Assembly (NCBI GenBank): GCA_902784435.1
Contig: CACZUR010000020.1
Span: 1 to 64,000, forward strand
DNA: 64,000 nucleotides
Reading direction: 5' to 3'
Source: an uncultured Bacteroidia bacterium
Lineage (GTDB): Bacteria; Bacteroidota; Bacteroidia; Bacteroidales; UBA932
Shown: one piece after another, positions 43,301-53,292 of the stretch
How positions within the stretch are numbered: position 1 is the stretch's first letter
Layout: every line of letters starts with the position of its first letter
Made by a program: the position numbers and the translations under genes
The notes under the pieces: generated by a model
Told to the model about the DNA's origin: nothing
The model's database searches: none
The model's input: only the letters and a program-made list of their open reading frames with translations

Positions 43301-45747
43301 AGGGTTACCTCCACCTGCTCTTCCCCGCCCTTAGGCTGGATGGCAAAGGCAGCACCGCCCAGTTCGGACTTCACGTAGTAAATGTCGTCCTCACGCGGGA
43401 AGGCCTGCACGGTGAAGTTGTACAGACCGGCCTTCAGGGCGGCGATGTCCTCGGCGGGCACCGTGAAGCTGAGCTCGGTCTGCGGATCCTGCTTGCGCTT
43501 GTTGAACACCACCTCATAATGGTCGGCATTGTCGATGGCTTCCCAGGTAATGGTGACATCGGCGGCTTCGCCTTCCATCACGGTTACGGGCTCTACAACG
43601 GGCTTCGGGGTAGCCAGCACGCGGTTTCCGGCCAGTACATCCTGGCTCCAGGCCAGTTTCTTGATGGAAACGGCACCGGTGGAATACAGGTAGATGGTAG
43701 CTTCGCCGTTCACCTCGGGAACCACGATCTTCTGCACCTCGGGGTTGGCACCGGATGCGACGGCACCGCCCTGGACGGCCAGGCCATTGTCATCGTAGAG
43801 GGCTACGACCACGCTGGCGCCCGTCTTGGCGGCATCGTCCAGGAGCATGTCCACGGAACCGGGAGCATCCACCTTGAAGGCAGCATAACCTTCGGAGGGA
43901 ACGCCCTTGCGGGTGAGCACGGAGGCGGTAGTGAAGTTGATGCCACCGTCGGCATTCATCGGGGTGGTCTCGGTTCCCACGAGCATCAGTTCGTCACGCA
44001 CGCGGCTGTTCTTCACGTCGCCGGCGAAGAGGCTGGCGTCCTGGAGATTCCACGTGTGGGCGGCCGTAATCACGTTCTGGGTGAGGTCTTCGGGTTTCTC
44101 CACATAGGGAATCCACCACTTGGAAGCGCCCACCTGACCTTCAATCAGATCCTGTGCAGCCAGCTGGAAGAAGTTGCCTTTGGAGTTGTAGCAGGGATCC
44201 ACGTTCATGGTCTTGAAGCCGGCCTCGCCGGCAGAGATCTTCTTGAAGAAGTTCTCGCCCTGCGCGTAGCTGTAGTTACCGGAAGCGGTGAGGTCGGGCA
44301 TCACGGTATTGGCATTGTCCTGAATCAGCTGGGCCTTGTCGGTGCCGTCGGTCTTGCCGCCGTCTTCGAACAGGAACAGGTTGTTCTTCAGGCTCATCTG
44401 ATGCGGGACACGGACGGCGAAGACGCCGCGGTTGTTGCCATCGTCAATGGTGGCGATGTTCTTTACGGTGTTGTTCTCGAAGGTAATCTTCCCAATCTTG
44501 ATGGCGTCGGAGGCGTCGATGCGGAACAGGGTACGGATACCATCGTACATGGTATTGTTGAGGAAGGCGACCTCATCGATTTCCGTGGTTTTGCGGATAT
44601 CGAAGGCATCACCGCCGGAACCCGGGATACAATACATGTCGCAGGAGTCGAAGGTGAAGTTCTGAATCTTCACCACGGCGTCGTTGTTGCCATAGAAGAA
44701 GCCGGCCAGGAAGTTGGTGATTTCGCAGTTCACGAACTTGATGGTGCCCACCGTAGGAGTACCGCCGGTGTGCTCCACGATACGGGAACCGCCCACGCCG
44801 TCGAACTTGATGTTCTCGAAGTACAGGTTGGCGTTCTGCTCGGCCAGGTCGGCCGTCAGTTCCACCTTGCCCTGAACCACGGGCTTGCTGCCGTCCGGGC
44901 CCGCCTGACCCGACAGGCTCAGGCTGCCAACGGGCTTGGCCGTGCTCATGGAGTAGGGTTCATCGCTGTAGGCCAGCAGGTAGTCGCCACCGGCCACCAC
45001 AGCGGCCTTCAGCTCTTCAGAGTTGGTCAGAAGCGTCTTGGTGCCGGTTTCGGCCTGGGTCCAGGTGTCCACGGTACCGCGGGAAGCGCTCATGTAAAAG
45101 AGGGTGATCTGGTACTCGGTAGAGGCTGCCAGTCCGTCGATGGTGGCGGATGCGGCATTGGCCTCGGCGCCGGACAGTTCCTTCTTCACGGAATTGCCGC
45201 CCTTTACGGGAACAGCCTTCAGCTCGGTCACTTCCGTATAATCGCTCACTTCCTTGCTCCAGGCGAGGGTAACGGAGGTGGCAGTACGGCCGGTGACTTC
45301 CACAAACAGGTTGTCCTTCACGGCGTAGGTCTTGAGTCCGCCTTCGCTGTCATAGATGGCTAAATTGGACTCGGTGCCTTCCACCTTGAAACCTTCGGCG
45401 TCCACTTTATAGGCGCTCACGGTGAACCAGTACTTCTGGTCGGCGGTGAGACGGGTGGTGAAGGGAACATCGGCGGGAGCCAGCTCCCAGCTGTTCTCTT
45501 CCTGGGTCCTCTCCGCATCCGTATACACGGTGAGGAGGTATGCACCGGCGTCCTTGTTCACGTCCCAGGAGAAGGTGACGTTGTCGCCGGTAGCGGCATC
45601 TACCCTGGCAGCGAGATTCTGCGGCTCCAGGCAGCGGGAAAGGCTCAGTTCCGTAATCTCGCTGAACTCTTTCTTGGCGCAGCCGGCCAGCATGGCAAGG
45701 CCTGCCAGTGCAGCCAGAGAGACTTTCAAAATATTCTTGTAGTTCAT
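42595..45747 (-). CDS. Surface lipoprotein with FN3 domains and beta-helix (DUF4957/DUF5123-like), C-terminally frameshifted
   Basis: The 1050-residue protein is a lipoprotein (LAALAGLAMLAG, then Cys). Two FN3-like domains (about 35-230) are followed by a right-handed beta-helix (about 240-560: LYFENIKFDGVGGSRIVEH, IKFVNCEITNFLAGFFYGNN, ITFENNTVKNIAT). This resembles the DUF4957/DUF5123 proteins of pectin loci. A further FN3 domain and two copies of a roughly 145-residue carbohydrate-binding-like module complete the protein. The last module stops early at 42595 because of a 34-nt deletion. As third gene after susC and susD it probably binds pectin oligosaccharides at the surface. Lyase activity cannot be excluded. 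Confidence 0.75.
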   Translation of the reverse strand: MNYKNILKVSLAALAGLAMLAGCAKKEFSEITELSLSRCLEPQNLAARVDAATGDNVTFSWDVNKDAGAYLLTVYTDAERTQEENSWELAPADVPFTTRLTADQKYWFTVSAYKVDAEGFKVEGTESNLAIYDSEGGLKTYAVKDNLFVEVTGRTATSVTLAWSKEVSDYTEVTELKAVPVKGGNSVKKELSGAEANAASATIDGLAASTEYQITLFYMSASRGTVDTWTQAETGTKTLLTNSEELKAAVVAGGDYLLAYSDEPYSMSTAKPVGSLSLSGQAGPDGSKPVVQGKVELTADLAEQNANLYFENIKFDGVGGSRIVEHTGGTPTVGTIKFVNCEITNFLAGFFYGNNDAVVKIQNFTFDSCDMYCIPGSGGDAFDIRKTTEIDEVAFLNNTMYDGIRTLFRIDASDAIKIGKITFENNTVKNIATIDDGNNRGVFAVRVPHQMSLKNNLFLFEDGGKTDGTDKAQLIQDNANTVMPDLTASGNYSYAQGENFFKKISAGEAGFKTMNVDPCYNSKGNFFQLAAQDLIEGQVGASKWWIPYVEKPEDLTQNVITAAHTWNLQDASLFAGDVKNSRVRDELMLVGTETTPMNADGGINFTTASVLTRKGVPSEGYAAFKVDAPGSVDMLLDDAAKTGASVVVALYDDNGLAVQGGAVASGANPEVQKIVVPEVNGEATIYLYSTGAVSIKKLAWSQDVLAGNRVLATPKPVVEPVTVMEGEAADVTITWEAIDNADHYEVVFNKRKQDPQTELSFTVPAEDIAALKAGLYNFTVQAFPREDDIYYVKSELGGAAFAIQPKGGEEQVEVTLTWDFSDADWQAAFAGYGAVNADITNWDLTLNGFTIHSGSKSKYNTTFFQLGGKSGEMDRYFKFTAPEQGTLKITVSNTGSSEAMEAMDRTVQVAVGEDVQALPGGYSANTPGELEYSVAAGDVIITAPQNGLRFYKFEFTYMSGPAAKVEYDWDFSASDWQTALGALGAANADITNIDLTVEGLLFHSGSKSKYNTTFIQFGGKSGEMDRYFKFTAPDQGTLKMKLWTAPYRWR

Positions 45748-45759
45748 AATGCGTCAGAT

Positions 45760-47610
45760 TTAAAGGCTCTCGTAACCGTAGTCGTTCTTGATATTACCCT
45801 GACTGTTGGTCATGGTAGTATTGAAGATGGGCCAGAACATGTGCTGCTCGGGATCGTCGCCGTAAATACCGTCGATCAGCGCCTCATACAGGCCGGTGTC
45901 GGCACCCTTGCTGTCCACGATCTTGTTGAAGTATTCGGCCTTCTTCTCCCAGGCACCGGCGGGCTTCACGGCTTCTCCGGTGAATCCGTAGATCAGGAGT
46001 TTGTTGCCGTCCAGCTGCCAGTAAACGTCGCCGCCCAGCATATTCACCACCTTTCCGTTGGGATCGGTGAGGTTGTCACGCAGGTTGCGCATATCGGCCT
46101 TGGCCTGGTCCATCTTGGTTTTCAGGAGGTTCCAGCGGATGAGGTCGAACTTGCGGGTCATCTCGCCCACGAACTCGAAGGCGCGCTCGTCCACGATAGC
46201 ATTGAACATGTCATCCTTGCTGCCGATGGCTTCCACGTAAGCTTCGGCCTGGTCTTCGTGGCCCTTGAAGGCACGTTCGCGCACGGGCAGCAGATACTGC
46301 TTGGCAGCGTTCAGGTCGCCCTGTTCGTTGGCGATTTCGGCAGCCATCAGGAGAATATCGGCATAACGCAGCACAACGGGCTTCACACCGTCGTCGTTAC
46401 CGCCCTTGTAAGCGTCCTTGGTCATCCAATCCCAGCGATACTTGCCGAAGTACCAGCGCTGGATACCCACCAGTTCGGGTTCGTCGTTGGCATTCCAGCG
46501 CCAGTTCACGCAGGAGATGTCGCGGCGGACGTCGTTCGCGTCATACTTGAACCACAGGGTGGGAACAGGACCGGCATCACCGCCGCGGGTGACCGTGGCG
46601 CCACCGGCATAGGAGGAGCCTTCGGAACGGACGGCGAACGTGTAGTTCCAGCGTCCGCGGCCGTCGGAGAACGGAATCACGAACAGAGGCTCATGACCGG
46701 GACCAGCCACCAGGTTGTCGCGGTTGCTCTGATTCTTCCACAGCTGTTCGAAGTCTTCCAGGGAAGCGCTGCCGGACTCGATGGCATCCTGCAGATGCTT
46801 GAGCGCCTTCGGATAAAGGACGTCCTTCTGGAGTTCGGGGTCGGTGGTCAGGCGGACCGATCCCAGGTCGCCGGTGCCCACCATTCCGTCGTCCGGACGC
46901 AGGGCATAACCGGAAGCCATGAGCGCGATGCGGGCATACAGACCCTGGGCGAACATCTTGTTCACGCGGTCCGTACGGGAAGTAGCGGCGCTCTGGCCGG
47001 GATAAGGCAGGTAAGGGATGGCCTCGTCCAGGTCGGCAAGCAGCTGCTTGAAGATCTCGTCACGGCTGGCTTTGGCGGCATAGATGGTCGTGCTGGTAGT
47101 GGGCTCGAAGCGGGCGGGAACATCGCCCCAGGCCCTTACCAGGTCGTAGTAGATCATGGCACGCAGGGTGAGCACCTCGCCCAGCAGGTAAGCCATATCC
47201 TTGTTTTCAGCCACGTTGCCATAGGAACGGATGCCTTCGATGCACAGGTTGGCACGCTCGATGGCTTCGTACATTTTGGCGAAGGGACCGTTATCCAGAT
47301 TCAGCTGACCGTTGTTGGGCAGCAGGGTATAACCGGCAATCTGGTATTTCTCGTCCGTAGGCTTATAGGTGTTGTACCACTCGATATCGCTGTTCAGGCC
47401 AATCCAGGGAAGGTAACGGCCGCGATAGTTGTTGGTTTCGCCGAAAGACTGGGAGATGGAGAAGATGGTGTTTTCCGTGAGGGAGTAGTTGGAATAGACG
47501 GTAGCCGCGTCAAAAGTGGACGGGGACTCGGAATCCAGGAACTTCTCGCAGGAAGAGGCCATCAGCAGTGTCGCAGTTACGCCGAGAATATAGAATAAAA
47601 TCTTTTTCAT
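45760..47610 (-). CDS. susD: SusD/RagB-family glycan-binding lipoprotein
   Basis: The 616-residue protein has a lipoprotein signal (TATLLMASS, then CEKFLDSESP, the classic SusD start). Helical TPR-like blocks include FAKMYEAIERANLCIEG, GEVLTLRAMIYYDLVRAWGDVP, RYADILLMAAEIANEQGDLN and the RAFEFVGEMTRKFDLIRW block. The C-terminus (DPEQHMFWPI, YGYESL) is complete. It caps the SusC transporter on the cell surface and binds the oligosaccharide, here probably oligogalacturonide. It is 30 nt downstream of susC. Confidence 0.95.
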   Translation of the reverse strand: MKKILFYILGVTATLLMASSCEKFLDSESPSTFDAATVYSNYSLTENTIFSISQSFGETNNYRGRYLPWIGLNSDIEWYNTYKPTDEKYQIAGYTLLPNNGQLNLDNGPFAKMYEAIERANLCIEGIRSYGNVAENKDMAYLLGEVLTLRAMIYYDLVRAWGDVPARFEPTTSTTIYAAKASRDEIFKQLLADLDEAIPYLPYPGQSAATSRTDRVNKMFAQGLYARIALMASGYALRPDDGMVGTGDLGSVRLTTDPELQKDVLYPKALKHLQDAIESGSASLEDFEQLWKNQSNRDNLVAGPGHEPLFVIPFSDGRGRWNYTFAVRSEGSSYAGGATVTRGGDAGPVPTLWFKYDANDVRRDISCVNWRWNANDEPELVGIQRWYFGKYRWDWMTKDAYKGGNDDGVKPVVLRYADILLMAAEIANEQGDLNAAKQYLLPVRERAFKGHEDQAEAYVEAIGSKDDMFNAIVDERAFEFVGEMTRKFDLIRWNLLKTKMDQAKADMRNLRDNLTDPNGKVVNMLGGDVYWQLDGNKLLIYGFTGEAVKPAGAWEKKAEYFNKIVDSKGADTGLYEALIDGIYGDDPEQHMFWPIFNTTMTNSQGNIKNDYGYESL

Positions 47611-47640
47611 AACAATCTTTATTATCTCAGTGTCCTACAA

Positions 47641-50600
47641 TTATTTAACAATACAAACGGCAACGCGGTTGGCCTCGGGACCCTTGGCGGAATCCTTATC
47701 GGAACCGGTTCCTGCAGAAGTAATACGGCTGGCGCTGATACCGGCGCTCTTAAGCAGGCTCACCACCTTGGCGGCACGCTCGGCGGAGAGTTCCTTGTTG
47801 CGCTCGGCCTTTCCGGTAGCGCTGTCGGCATAACCGGTGATGGTAATCTTGGCATCGGGATTGTCCTTCAGGATCTGGGCAATCTGACCCAGTTTGAAGG
47901 CCTCGTCCGGACGCAGTTCAGACTGGCCGATGAGGAAGAACAGGTTGTCCTCGTAAACACCCTTCAGGGTCTTGGCGGGAACTTCCACCTTCTTCTCCAC
48001 CACCTTTTCGACCACCTTTTCCTTCACCACTTCCTTGATGACCTCGCGGATTTCGGGGACGGAAGGAACGGGCGTGGAAACCTTGTTGGCGCTCTTCTTG
48101 CCGAAGGCCAGGTTGATACCGGCCACGAAGCCGATGCTCTTCGGATAAGCGGAGTAGTCTACACCGGGCGTAAGCGGGGTGGCACGGCGGGTATCCACTT
48201 CCGGATCATAGCCGGAGTACTTGGTGAGGCAGAACAGGTTGGTGCCGGTCACATAGAAGCGGACCTTGCTCAGATTCACCTTCTCCGTGAGTTTTTCGGG
48301 AAGGGTGTAGCCGATGGTCACGCTCTGCAGGCGCAGGAAGGAACCATCCTCCACGGCCCAGTCGCTGAAGATGGCGTTGCCGACGGCCGGGTTCCACATG
48401 GTCTTGCCGGCATTGGCAGCGCGCAGCTGGTCGGGGTCGGTGATGAGTTCGCCGGTGGTCCAGTCTACGTTGGTCCAGCGGTTGTCCACGTTCATCATGT
48501 TGATGAGGTTGCGGTTGTAGTACTTACGCGAGCTGGTGAATTCCACCTTGTTGGCGTTGTACACCTGGTTGCCGATCATGAAGTTGAAGTTGGCGCTGAA
48601 GTCGATGCCCTTGAAATAACCGGAGAGGTTGAAACCGCCGGTGAAATCGGGAGCGGCATTGCCGATGACCGTACGGTCGGCCACAGTCACCTTGCCGTCA
48701 CCGTTCAGGTCCAGGTACTTGGGAGCGCCGGGGCGCAGGTAGTCACCGCCGATGATACTGGAATCGTCGGCCACTCCCTCGTTGAGCACCCACTTGGTGC
48801 CGTTCCAGGTGAAGTCGTCCACGGAATACATGCCGTCGCTCTTGTAACCGAACATATTGCCCATCGGCTGGCCCACCTGGACAATGTAGTCGTCACCGAT
48901 TTCGGTGGAAGCCCAGTAGGACTGTGCGCGGATGCTCTCCAGGCCGCCCAGGCTGGTGACACGGTTCTGGTTGTAGGCGATGTTGCCACCGATGTTCAGG
49001 GAGAAGTCCTTGTTGGAAACGATGGGGGCGTTCAGGGTGAGTTCCACACCGCGGTTGCGGGTAGAGCCGATGTTCTGATACTGGCTGTCGTAACCGGAAC
49101 CGGGGATGGGGAAGTTGATGAGCAGGTTCTTGGTATCGTTCTGGTAGGCCTCGATACTACCGCTCAGGCGGCTCTGGAACAGGGAGAAGTCCAGGCCGAT
49201 GTTGTGGGTGTAAGTGGTTTCCCACGTCAGGTCGGGGTTGTTCAGGATCTTGCCGGCGGTAAAGATGTTCTGCGACATGGAGATCCAGGAGCTGGTAGAA
49301 GAAGCGTATTCCTTGAGCAGCTGGCCCGAAGGGATGTTGTTGTTACCGGCGGTACCGAAGCTGTAACGGAGCTTGAGCTGGTCCAGCCAGCTGTGGGCGT
49401 TGTCCATCCAAGGTTCGTTGGAGATGGTCCAGGATGCGGCGGCGGAGGGGAAGAAGCCCCAGCGGTGACCGCGGGCGAACTTGGAGGAGCCGTCGGCGCG
49501 GAGCGTCACACCAAGGGAATACTTGTGCTTGTAGTCATAATTCACACGGCCGAAGAAGGACAGGAGTTTGTCGTCGGCGCTGATGTGGTTGTTGGAGGAA
49601 GCCGGAACACCGGAAGCCATGAAGTTCCAGGCCATGGTGGCATCGTAGAAGAGCGGGAAACCATCCACCATATCGGTGATGGTATTGCTCTTGGTGATGG
49701 TCATTTCCTCACCCAGGAGGGCCGTCAGGGAGTGGTCGTCGTTGTTCAGGAGCTTCTCGAAGTCGTAATTGAGGGTATTCGTATTACGATAACGGGTGCG
49801 GAAAGCCTCCTTGTGCTGGGTGGAAGGCGTATTCTTCACGGTAGAGTTGTTGGCCACATAGTAAGTGGTGAGGCCGTAGAAACGGTCGTCGCCCTGCCGA
49901 TAGTCTTCCAGACCGCCTTCAATCTTGAGTTTCAGATTGTCGATGATGGTCCAGTTGAAGGCTGCGTTGGCATTCCAGGTAGAGCGGATGCGCTTGGAAT
50001 CATTGTCTGCGACGGAGCGGAGCGGCGGAGCGTTGTCGCCATAGTCCTGCTCCAGGTCGGAGTCGGTGGTAATGGCGGCCACGGGGATGGGTGCATAGGC
50101 CACGGCGTGCTTGAGACGGCCGTTGCCGGCCGTGGAGCCCTGGTCGTTGATGCCGTTGGCACCGGAGCCGCGTACGTTGATCTTGGAATAACGGACGTTC
50201 ACATCCACGCTGGTGGTGGTGGAAGTCTTGAAGTTGGCCTTGAAGCTCAGGTTGTCCCTGATGTAGTTGGAACCGGCCATGATGGCGTTGTCGCCCATGT
50301 GGGCGTAGCCCAGGGTCCAGTTGAAGTTTTCACCGCTGCCGGAGATGGAAGCATCGGCGCTCATGGAAGAGCCGGTATTGCCGAAGACAGCATCCACCCA
50401 GTTGTTGGTGGGAAGGCCCCTGTAAAGGTCGATGTCACTCCACGAGCCGAAGTAAGGGAGGTAGTTGTCCTTCACCTTGCCGCGGATGCTGGCCAGTTCG
50501 TACTGGAAACGCACGAAGTTGTCGGCATCCATGGCCACGATGGCGTTTTTGTTGGCCATGGTCTTGAGACCGTAGTAGGCGTTGAATTTCACGCTCACTT

Positions 50601-51306
50601 TCTGGCCTTTCTCGGCGCTCTTGGTGGTCACGATCACAACGCCGTTGGCACCACGGGAACCGTAGATGGCGGTGGAGAAAGCGTCCTTGAGCACGTCGAT
50701 GGAAGCGATTTCCGAAGAGGAGATGTCGTTGATGGATTCCACCGGGAAGCCGTCCACGATGTACAGCGGGCTGCTGTCCTGGGTAATGGAACCGCCACCA
50801 CGGACGCGGATCTTGATGTCGGCGTCGGGGTCGCCTTCGGTGGTGACCACGGACACGCCGGCCATCTTACCGGAGAGAGCCTGCGACACGGAGGTAACAG
50901 GCTGCTCGGCCAGTTTGTCGGATCCCACGGAGGAGACGGAGCCCAGCAGGTCGCGGCGCTTGACCGTCGCATAACCTACCACTACCACCTCGTCCAGGAA
51001 GGTCTGGTCGGCCTTCAGGACCACGTTGATCTCCGTCTGACCGGCGATGGCGATGGTCTGTTCCGCCAGGCCGATGAAGGAGAAAACCAGGTTCGTCGCA
51101 CCTTCGGGAACGGTGAGCACATAGTCACCGTCAATACCGGTGATGGTTCCGACGGTGGTGCCTTCCACCAGGACGCCGGCTCCAATCAGCGGTTCGCCGG
51201 TCTCGTCGGTCACGATACCCTTAACGGTAGTCTGTGCCAACGCCGTAGCGGCGATCCCCAAGCAAAGTGCTAGCGAAAGAAGGAGTTTCTTTGCAAAACT
51301 TTTCAT
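47641..51306 (-). CDS. susC: SusC/RagA TonB-dependent transporter fused to an OmpA domain
   Basis: The 1221-residue protein has a signal peptide, a carboxypeptidase-D-like domain (TVKGIVTDETGEPLIGAGV, about 27-100), a plug with DEVVVVGYATVKRRDLLGSV and SPLYIVDGFPVESINDI, and a TonB-dependent barrel ending at about residue 1065 (INLAFGKK). A Val/Lys/Glu linker (VIKEVVKEKVVEKVVEKK) leads to an OmpA C-like peptidoglycan-binding domain (about 1115-1221: TITGYADSATGKAERNKELS, AERAAKVVSLLKSAGI, EANRVAVCIV). Normal SusC proteins stop at the last strand. It imports oligosaccharides across the outer membrane with SusD. The OmpA domain would place part of the protein in the periplasm bound to murein. 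Confidence 0.93.
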   Translation of the reverse strand: MKSFAKKLLLSLALCLGIAATALAQTTVKGIVTDETGEPLIGAGVLVEGTTVGTITGIDGDYVLTVPEGATNLVFSFIGLAEQTIAIAGQTEINVVLKADQTFLDEVVVVGYATVKRRDLLGSVSSVGSDKLAEQPVTSVSQALSGKMAGVSVVTTEGDPDADIKIRVRGGGSITQDSSPLYIVDGFPVESINDISSSEIASIDVLKDAFSTAIYGSRGANGVVIVTTKSAEKGQKVSVKFNAYYGLKTMANKNAIVAMDADNFVRFQYELASIRGKVKDNYLPYFGSWSDIDLYRGLPTNNWVDAVFGNTGSSMSADASISGSGENFNWTLGYAHMGDNAIMAGSNYIRDNLSFKANFKTSTTTSVDVNVRYSKINVRGSGANGINDQGSTAGNGRLKHAVAYAPIPVAAITTDSDLEQDYGDNAPPLRSVADNDSKRIRSTWNANAAFNWTIIDNLKLKIEGGLEDYRQGDDRFYGLTTYYVANNSTVKNTPSTQHKEAFRTRYRNTNTLNYDFEKLLNNDDHSLTALLGEEMTITKSNTITDMVDGFPLFYDATMAWNFMASGVPASSNNHISADDKLLSFFGRVNYDYKHKYSLGVTLRADGSSKFARGHRWGFFPSAAASWTISNEPWMDNAHSWLDQLKLRYSFGTAGNNNIPSGQLLKEYASSTSSWISMSQNIFTAGKILNNPDLTWETTYTHNIGLDFSLFQSRLSGSIEAYQNDTKNLLINFPIPGSGYDSQYQNIGSTRNRGVELTLNAPIVSNKDFSLNIGGNIAYNQNRVTSLGGLESIRAQSYWASTEIGDDYIVQVGQPMGNMFGYKSDGMYSVDDFTWNGTKWVLNEGVADDSSIIGGDYLRPGAPKYLDLNGDGKVTVADRTVIGNAAPDFTGGFNLSGYFKGIDFSANFNFMIGNQVYNANKVEFTSSRKYYNRNLINMMNVDNRWTNVDWTTGELITDPDQLRAANAGKTMWNPAVGNAIFSDWAVEDGSFLRLQSVTIGYTLPEKLTEKVNLSKVRFYVTGTNLFCLTKYSGYDPEVDTRRATPLTPGVDYSAYPKSIGFVAGINLAFGKKSANKVSTPVPSVPEIREVIKEVVKEKVVEKVVEKKVEVPAKTLKGVYEDNLFFLIGQSELRPDEAFKLGQIAQILKDNPDAKITITGYADSATGKAERNKELSAERAAKVVSLLKSAGISASRITSAGTGSDKDSAKGPEANRVAVCIVK

Positions 51307-51351
51307 TGGATTTGGATTTTGGTTAATAATTTAGTTAGGTATTGTTGTCTG

Positions 51352-53292
51352 TTACAATTTCTTGTAGGTGGCCCCGGCATTGCCGCCGGCCACGATATCC
51401 TTCACCAGATAGTGCAGGTACATTTCCAGGTTGGTGTAGCGGCCCTTCGGGTCCAGGTTCTTGCCCTGGGCGTCGGCGGCGCTGCTCTTGTTCAGGCCGA
51501 ACTGCTCTTCGAACCAGTTGGGCATCCCGTCACTGTCGGCATCCTTCAGGCGGTCGTCGTTGGCGTCGAAGGTGTATACCGGCCAGCCGTTCACCCAGGT
51601 TTCATCGGCCACGTCGGTCTGGGTGTCGATGAGACCCTTGTAGGAACGCTCCACGCTCTTCCCTTCCTTGTTCTTGGGATTGGTGTTGCTGCCTTCGTAC
51701 TTATAGGTGCCCTTCTTGGTTTCGTCGGCGATGCGCGCATCGATCCGGTCGCGGGAATAGCTGGCGCCCACATAGCTCAGGACCGGGTCGAAGCAGGCCG
51801 ATGCCGAATGGACACTCTGGTAGCAGTCCATGGCGTAAGGGCTGTCGGCCTGGATGTCCGCCACCTTGGACGCATCGATATAAACACCTGTAGGAGAGGA
51901 TGTCCCTGCCGTCCAGTTGTTGGAATTGACCTCACTGCTGCCTTCCAGAATATTGCCGTCCAAGTAAAAATGGCCGGGCAGGATGGTGCCGCCGCAATTG
52001 CTGCAGGAAGTGGTGGGCTGCAGGAGCCAGCGATGGTTGGAAGGGGTGACGGGACCGGGTTTGTAGTAATTGTTGAAGAAGTTGTACTTGCGGTATTCGC
52101 TGCCGTTATTGGAGGAACTTTCGCCGCCGTAGCAGGTATTGCCTTCCCAGTTGTAAACCACGTTGTTGAAAATGGAAACGGGGCCCTTCTGGTGGGAGAC
52201 AAAATCGTGGTCGATGCGCGGATTGCGGCTGTCGTGGTGGGCCAGCAGGTTGTGGTGGTAGGTGGCGTTGGTACCGCCCCAGATACCGCCATAACCATGA
52301 GGGCCTTTGTCGTGGACCGAGTTCCGGAGGCTTTCGGAAACGATGTTCCACTGGAAGGTGAAGTCTTTCATGCCGTAGAAAGAGGCACATTCATCTGTGC
52401 TCCAGCTCACCGAGCAGTGGTCGATGATGATGTTCTGGAAGGAGTCGCCGTATTTGTCCATCACCTGCATGGCGTCGTCTTCCGTCTTGGCCTCGTCCCC
52501 CATCCGGCAGCGGATGAAACGGACAATCACGTTGTTGGCGTGAATGCGGAAGGTGTAATTCTTGATGCAGATGCCGTCGCCGGGGGCCGTCTGGCCCGCG
52601 ATGGTGAGGTCTCCGTTCTTGATCTGGAGCTGGCTCTTCAGGGCGATGGTGCCGGCCACGTCGAAGACGATGGTGCGGGCGCCGGTCTGGTTCACGGCCC
52701 AGCGGAGGGTCCCTTCCGTATTGGTATCTTCCAGGGAAGTCACGTGCAGCACCTTGCCGCCGCGGCCGCCGGTGGTGTACATGCCGCCGCCCTCGGCGCC
52801 GGGGAAGGCGCGGGCCTGCCCGTCCTCCTCTTCCACCTCGGGAATACCGAACTGGCTGTAGAATTTGCTCAGGTCGGGGTCGGTGCCTGTGCCGGGATTA
52901 TCGGTAGTGCCTGCGGTCTTGGCCTCCAAGGTGGCCGCGCCGGAAGTGACACCATCGGCCACGGCCTTCACGGAGAAGGTATAGGTGGTGGCCTTTTCCA
53001 GGTTTTTCACCTCTACGTTGCGGTTGCTGGTATTGCCGCTGTCCACGCTCTGGGTGCCTTTGGAAATGGTCCATGTATAGCCTTTGGCGCCCTGCACGGC
53101 CGTCCACTGGAATGTGAGGGAGGTCTCGGTGGACTTGCGCAGCTCCAGACCGGTGGGGGCGCTCAAACTGGCGGGCGTGCCGCCGCCGTTACCGCCATTG
53201 CCGCCGGGGGTCTCGGGGTTTTCCTTGTTTCCACCGCAGGACAGGGCTGCGAGGACGATCCCCAGGTAAAAGAAAAAGCGTCTCGTTTTCAT
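51352..53292 (-). CDS. Pectate lyase (PL1) lipoprotein with FN3 domain
   Basis: The 646-residue protein has a lipoprotein signal (FYLGIVLAALS, then CGGNKENP), a Gly-rich linker, an FN3 domain (about 40-128) and a PL1-type parallel beta-helix: AFPGAEGGGMYTTGGRGGKV, VLHVTSLEDTNTEGTLRWAV, TIAGQTAPGDGICI, IIDHCSVSWSTDE and HHNLLAHHDSRNPRID. It cuts homogalacturonan by beta-elimination to unsaturated oligogalacturonides, which the neighbouring GH105 can process. It overlaps the GH105 gene by 4 nt and precedes susC by 45 nt. Confidence 0.9.
   Translation of the reverse strand: MKTRRFFFYLGIVLAALSCGGNKENPETPGGNGGNGGGTPASLSAPTGLELRKSTETSLTFQWTAVQGAKGYTWTISKGTQSVDSGNTSNRNVEVKNLEKATTYTFSVKAVADGVTSGAATLEAKTAGTTDNPGTGTDPDLSKFYSQFGIPEVEEEDGQARAFPGAEGGGMYTTGGRGGKVLHVTSLEDTNTEGTLRWAVNQTGARTIVFDVAGTIALKSQLQIKNGDLTIAGQTAPGDGICIKNYTFRIHANNVIVRFIRCRMGDEAKTEDDAMQVMDKYGDSFQNIIIDHCSVSWSTDECASFYGMKDFTFQWNIVSESLRNSVHDKGPHGYGGIWGGTNATYHHNLLAHHDSRNPRIDHDFVSHQKGPVSIFNNVVYNWEGNTCYGGESSSNNGSEYRKYNFFNNYYKPGPVTPSNHRWLLQPTTSCSNCGGTILPGHFYLDGNILEGSSEVNSNNWTAGTSSPTGVYIDASKVADIQADSPYAMDCYQSVHSASACFDPVLSYVGASYSRDRIDARIADETKKGTYKYEGSNTNPKNKEGKSVERSYKGLIDTQTDVADETWVNGWPVYTFDANDDRLKDADSDGMPNWFEEQFGLNKSSAADAQGKNLDPKGRYTNLEMYLHYLVKDIVAGGNAGATYKKL

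Noticed and set aside
42739..45363. Long plus-strand open frame opposite the surface lipoprotein
   Set aside because: Antisense to a coding region with FN3 and beta-helix features; composition is Gly/His/Val-rich noise. The same holds for 3773-5710 (minus), 9226-10620 (minus), 21903-23876, 49204-51273, 51319-53367 and 60723-63032.
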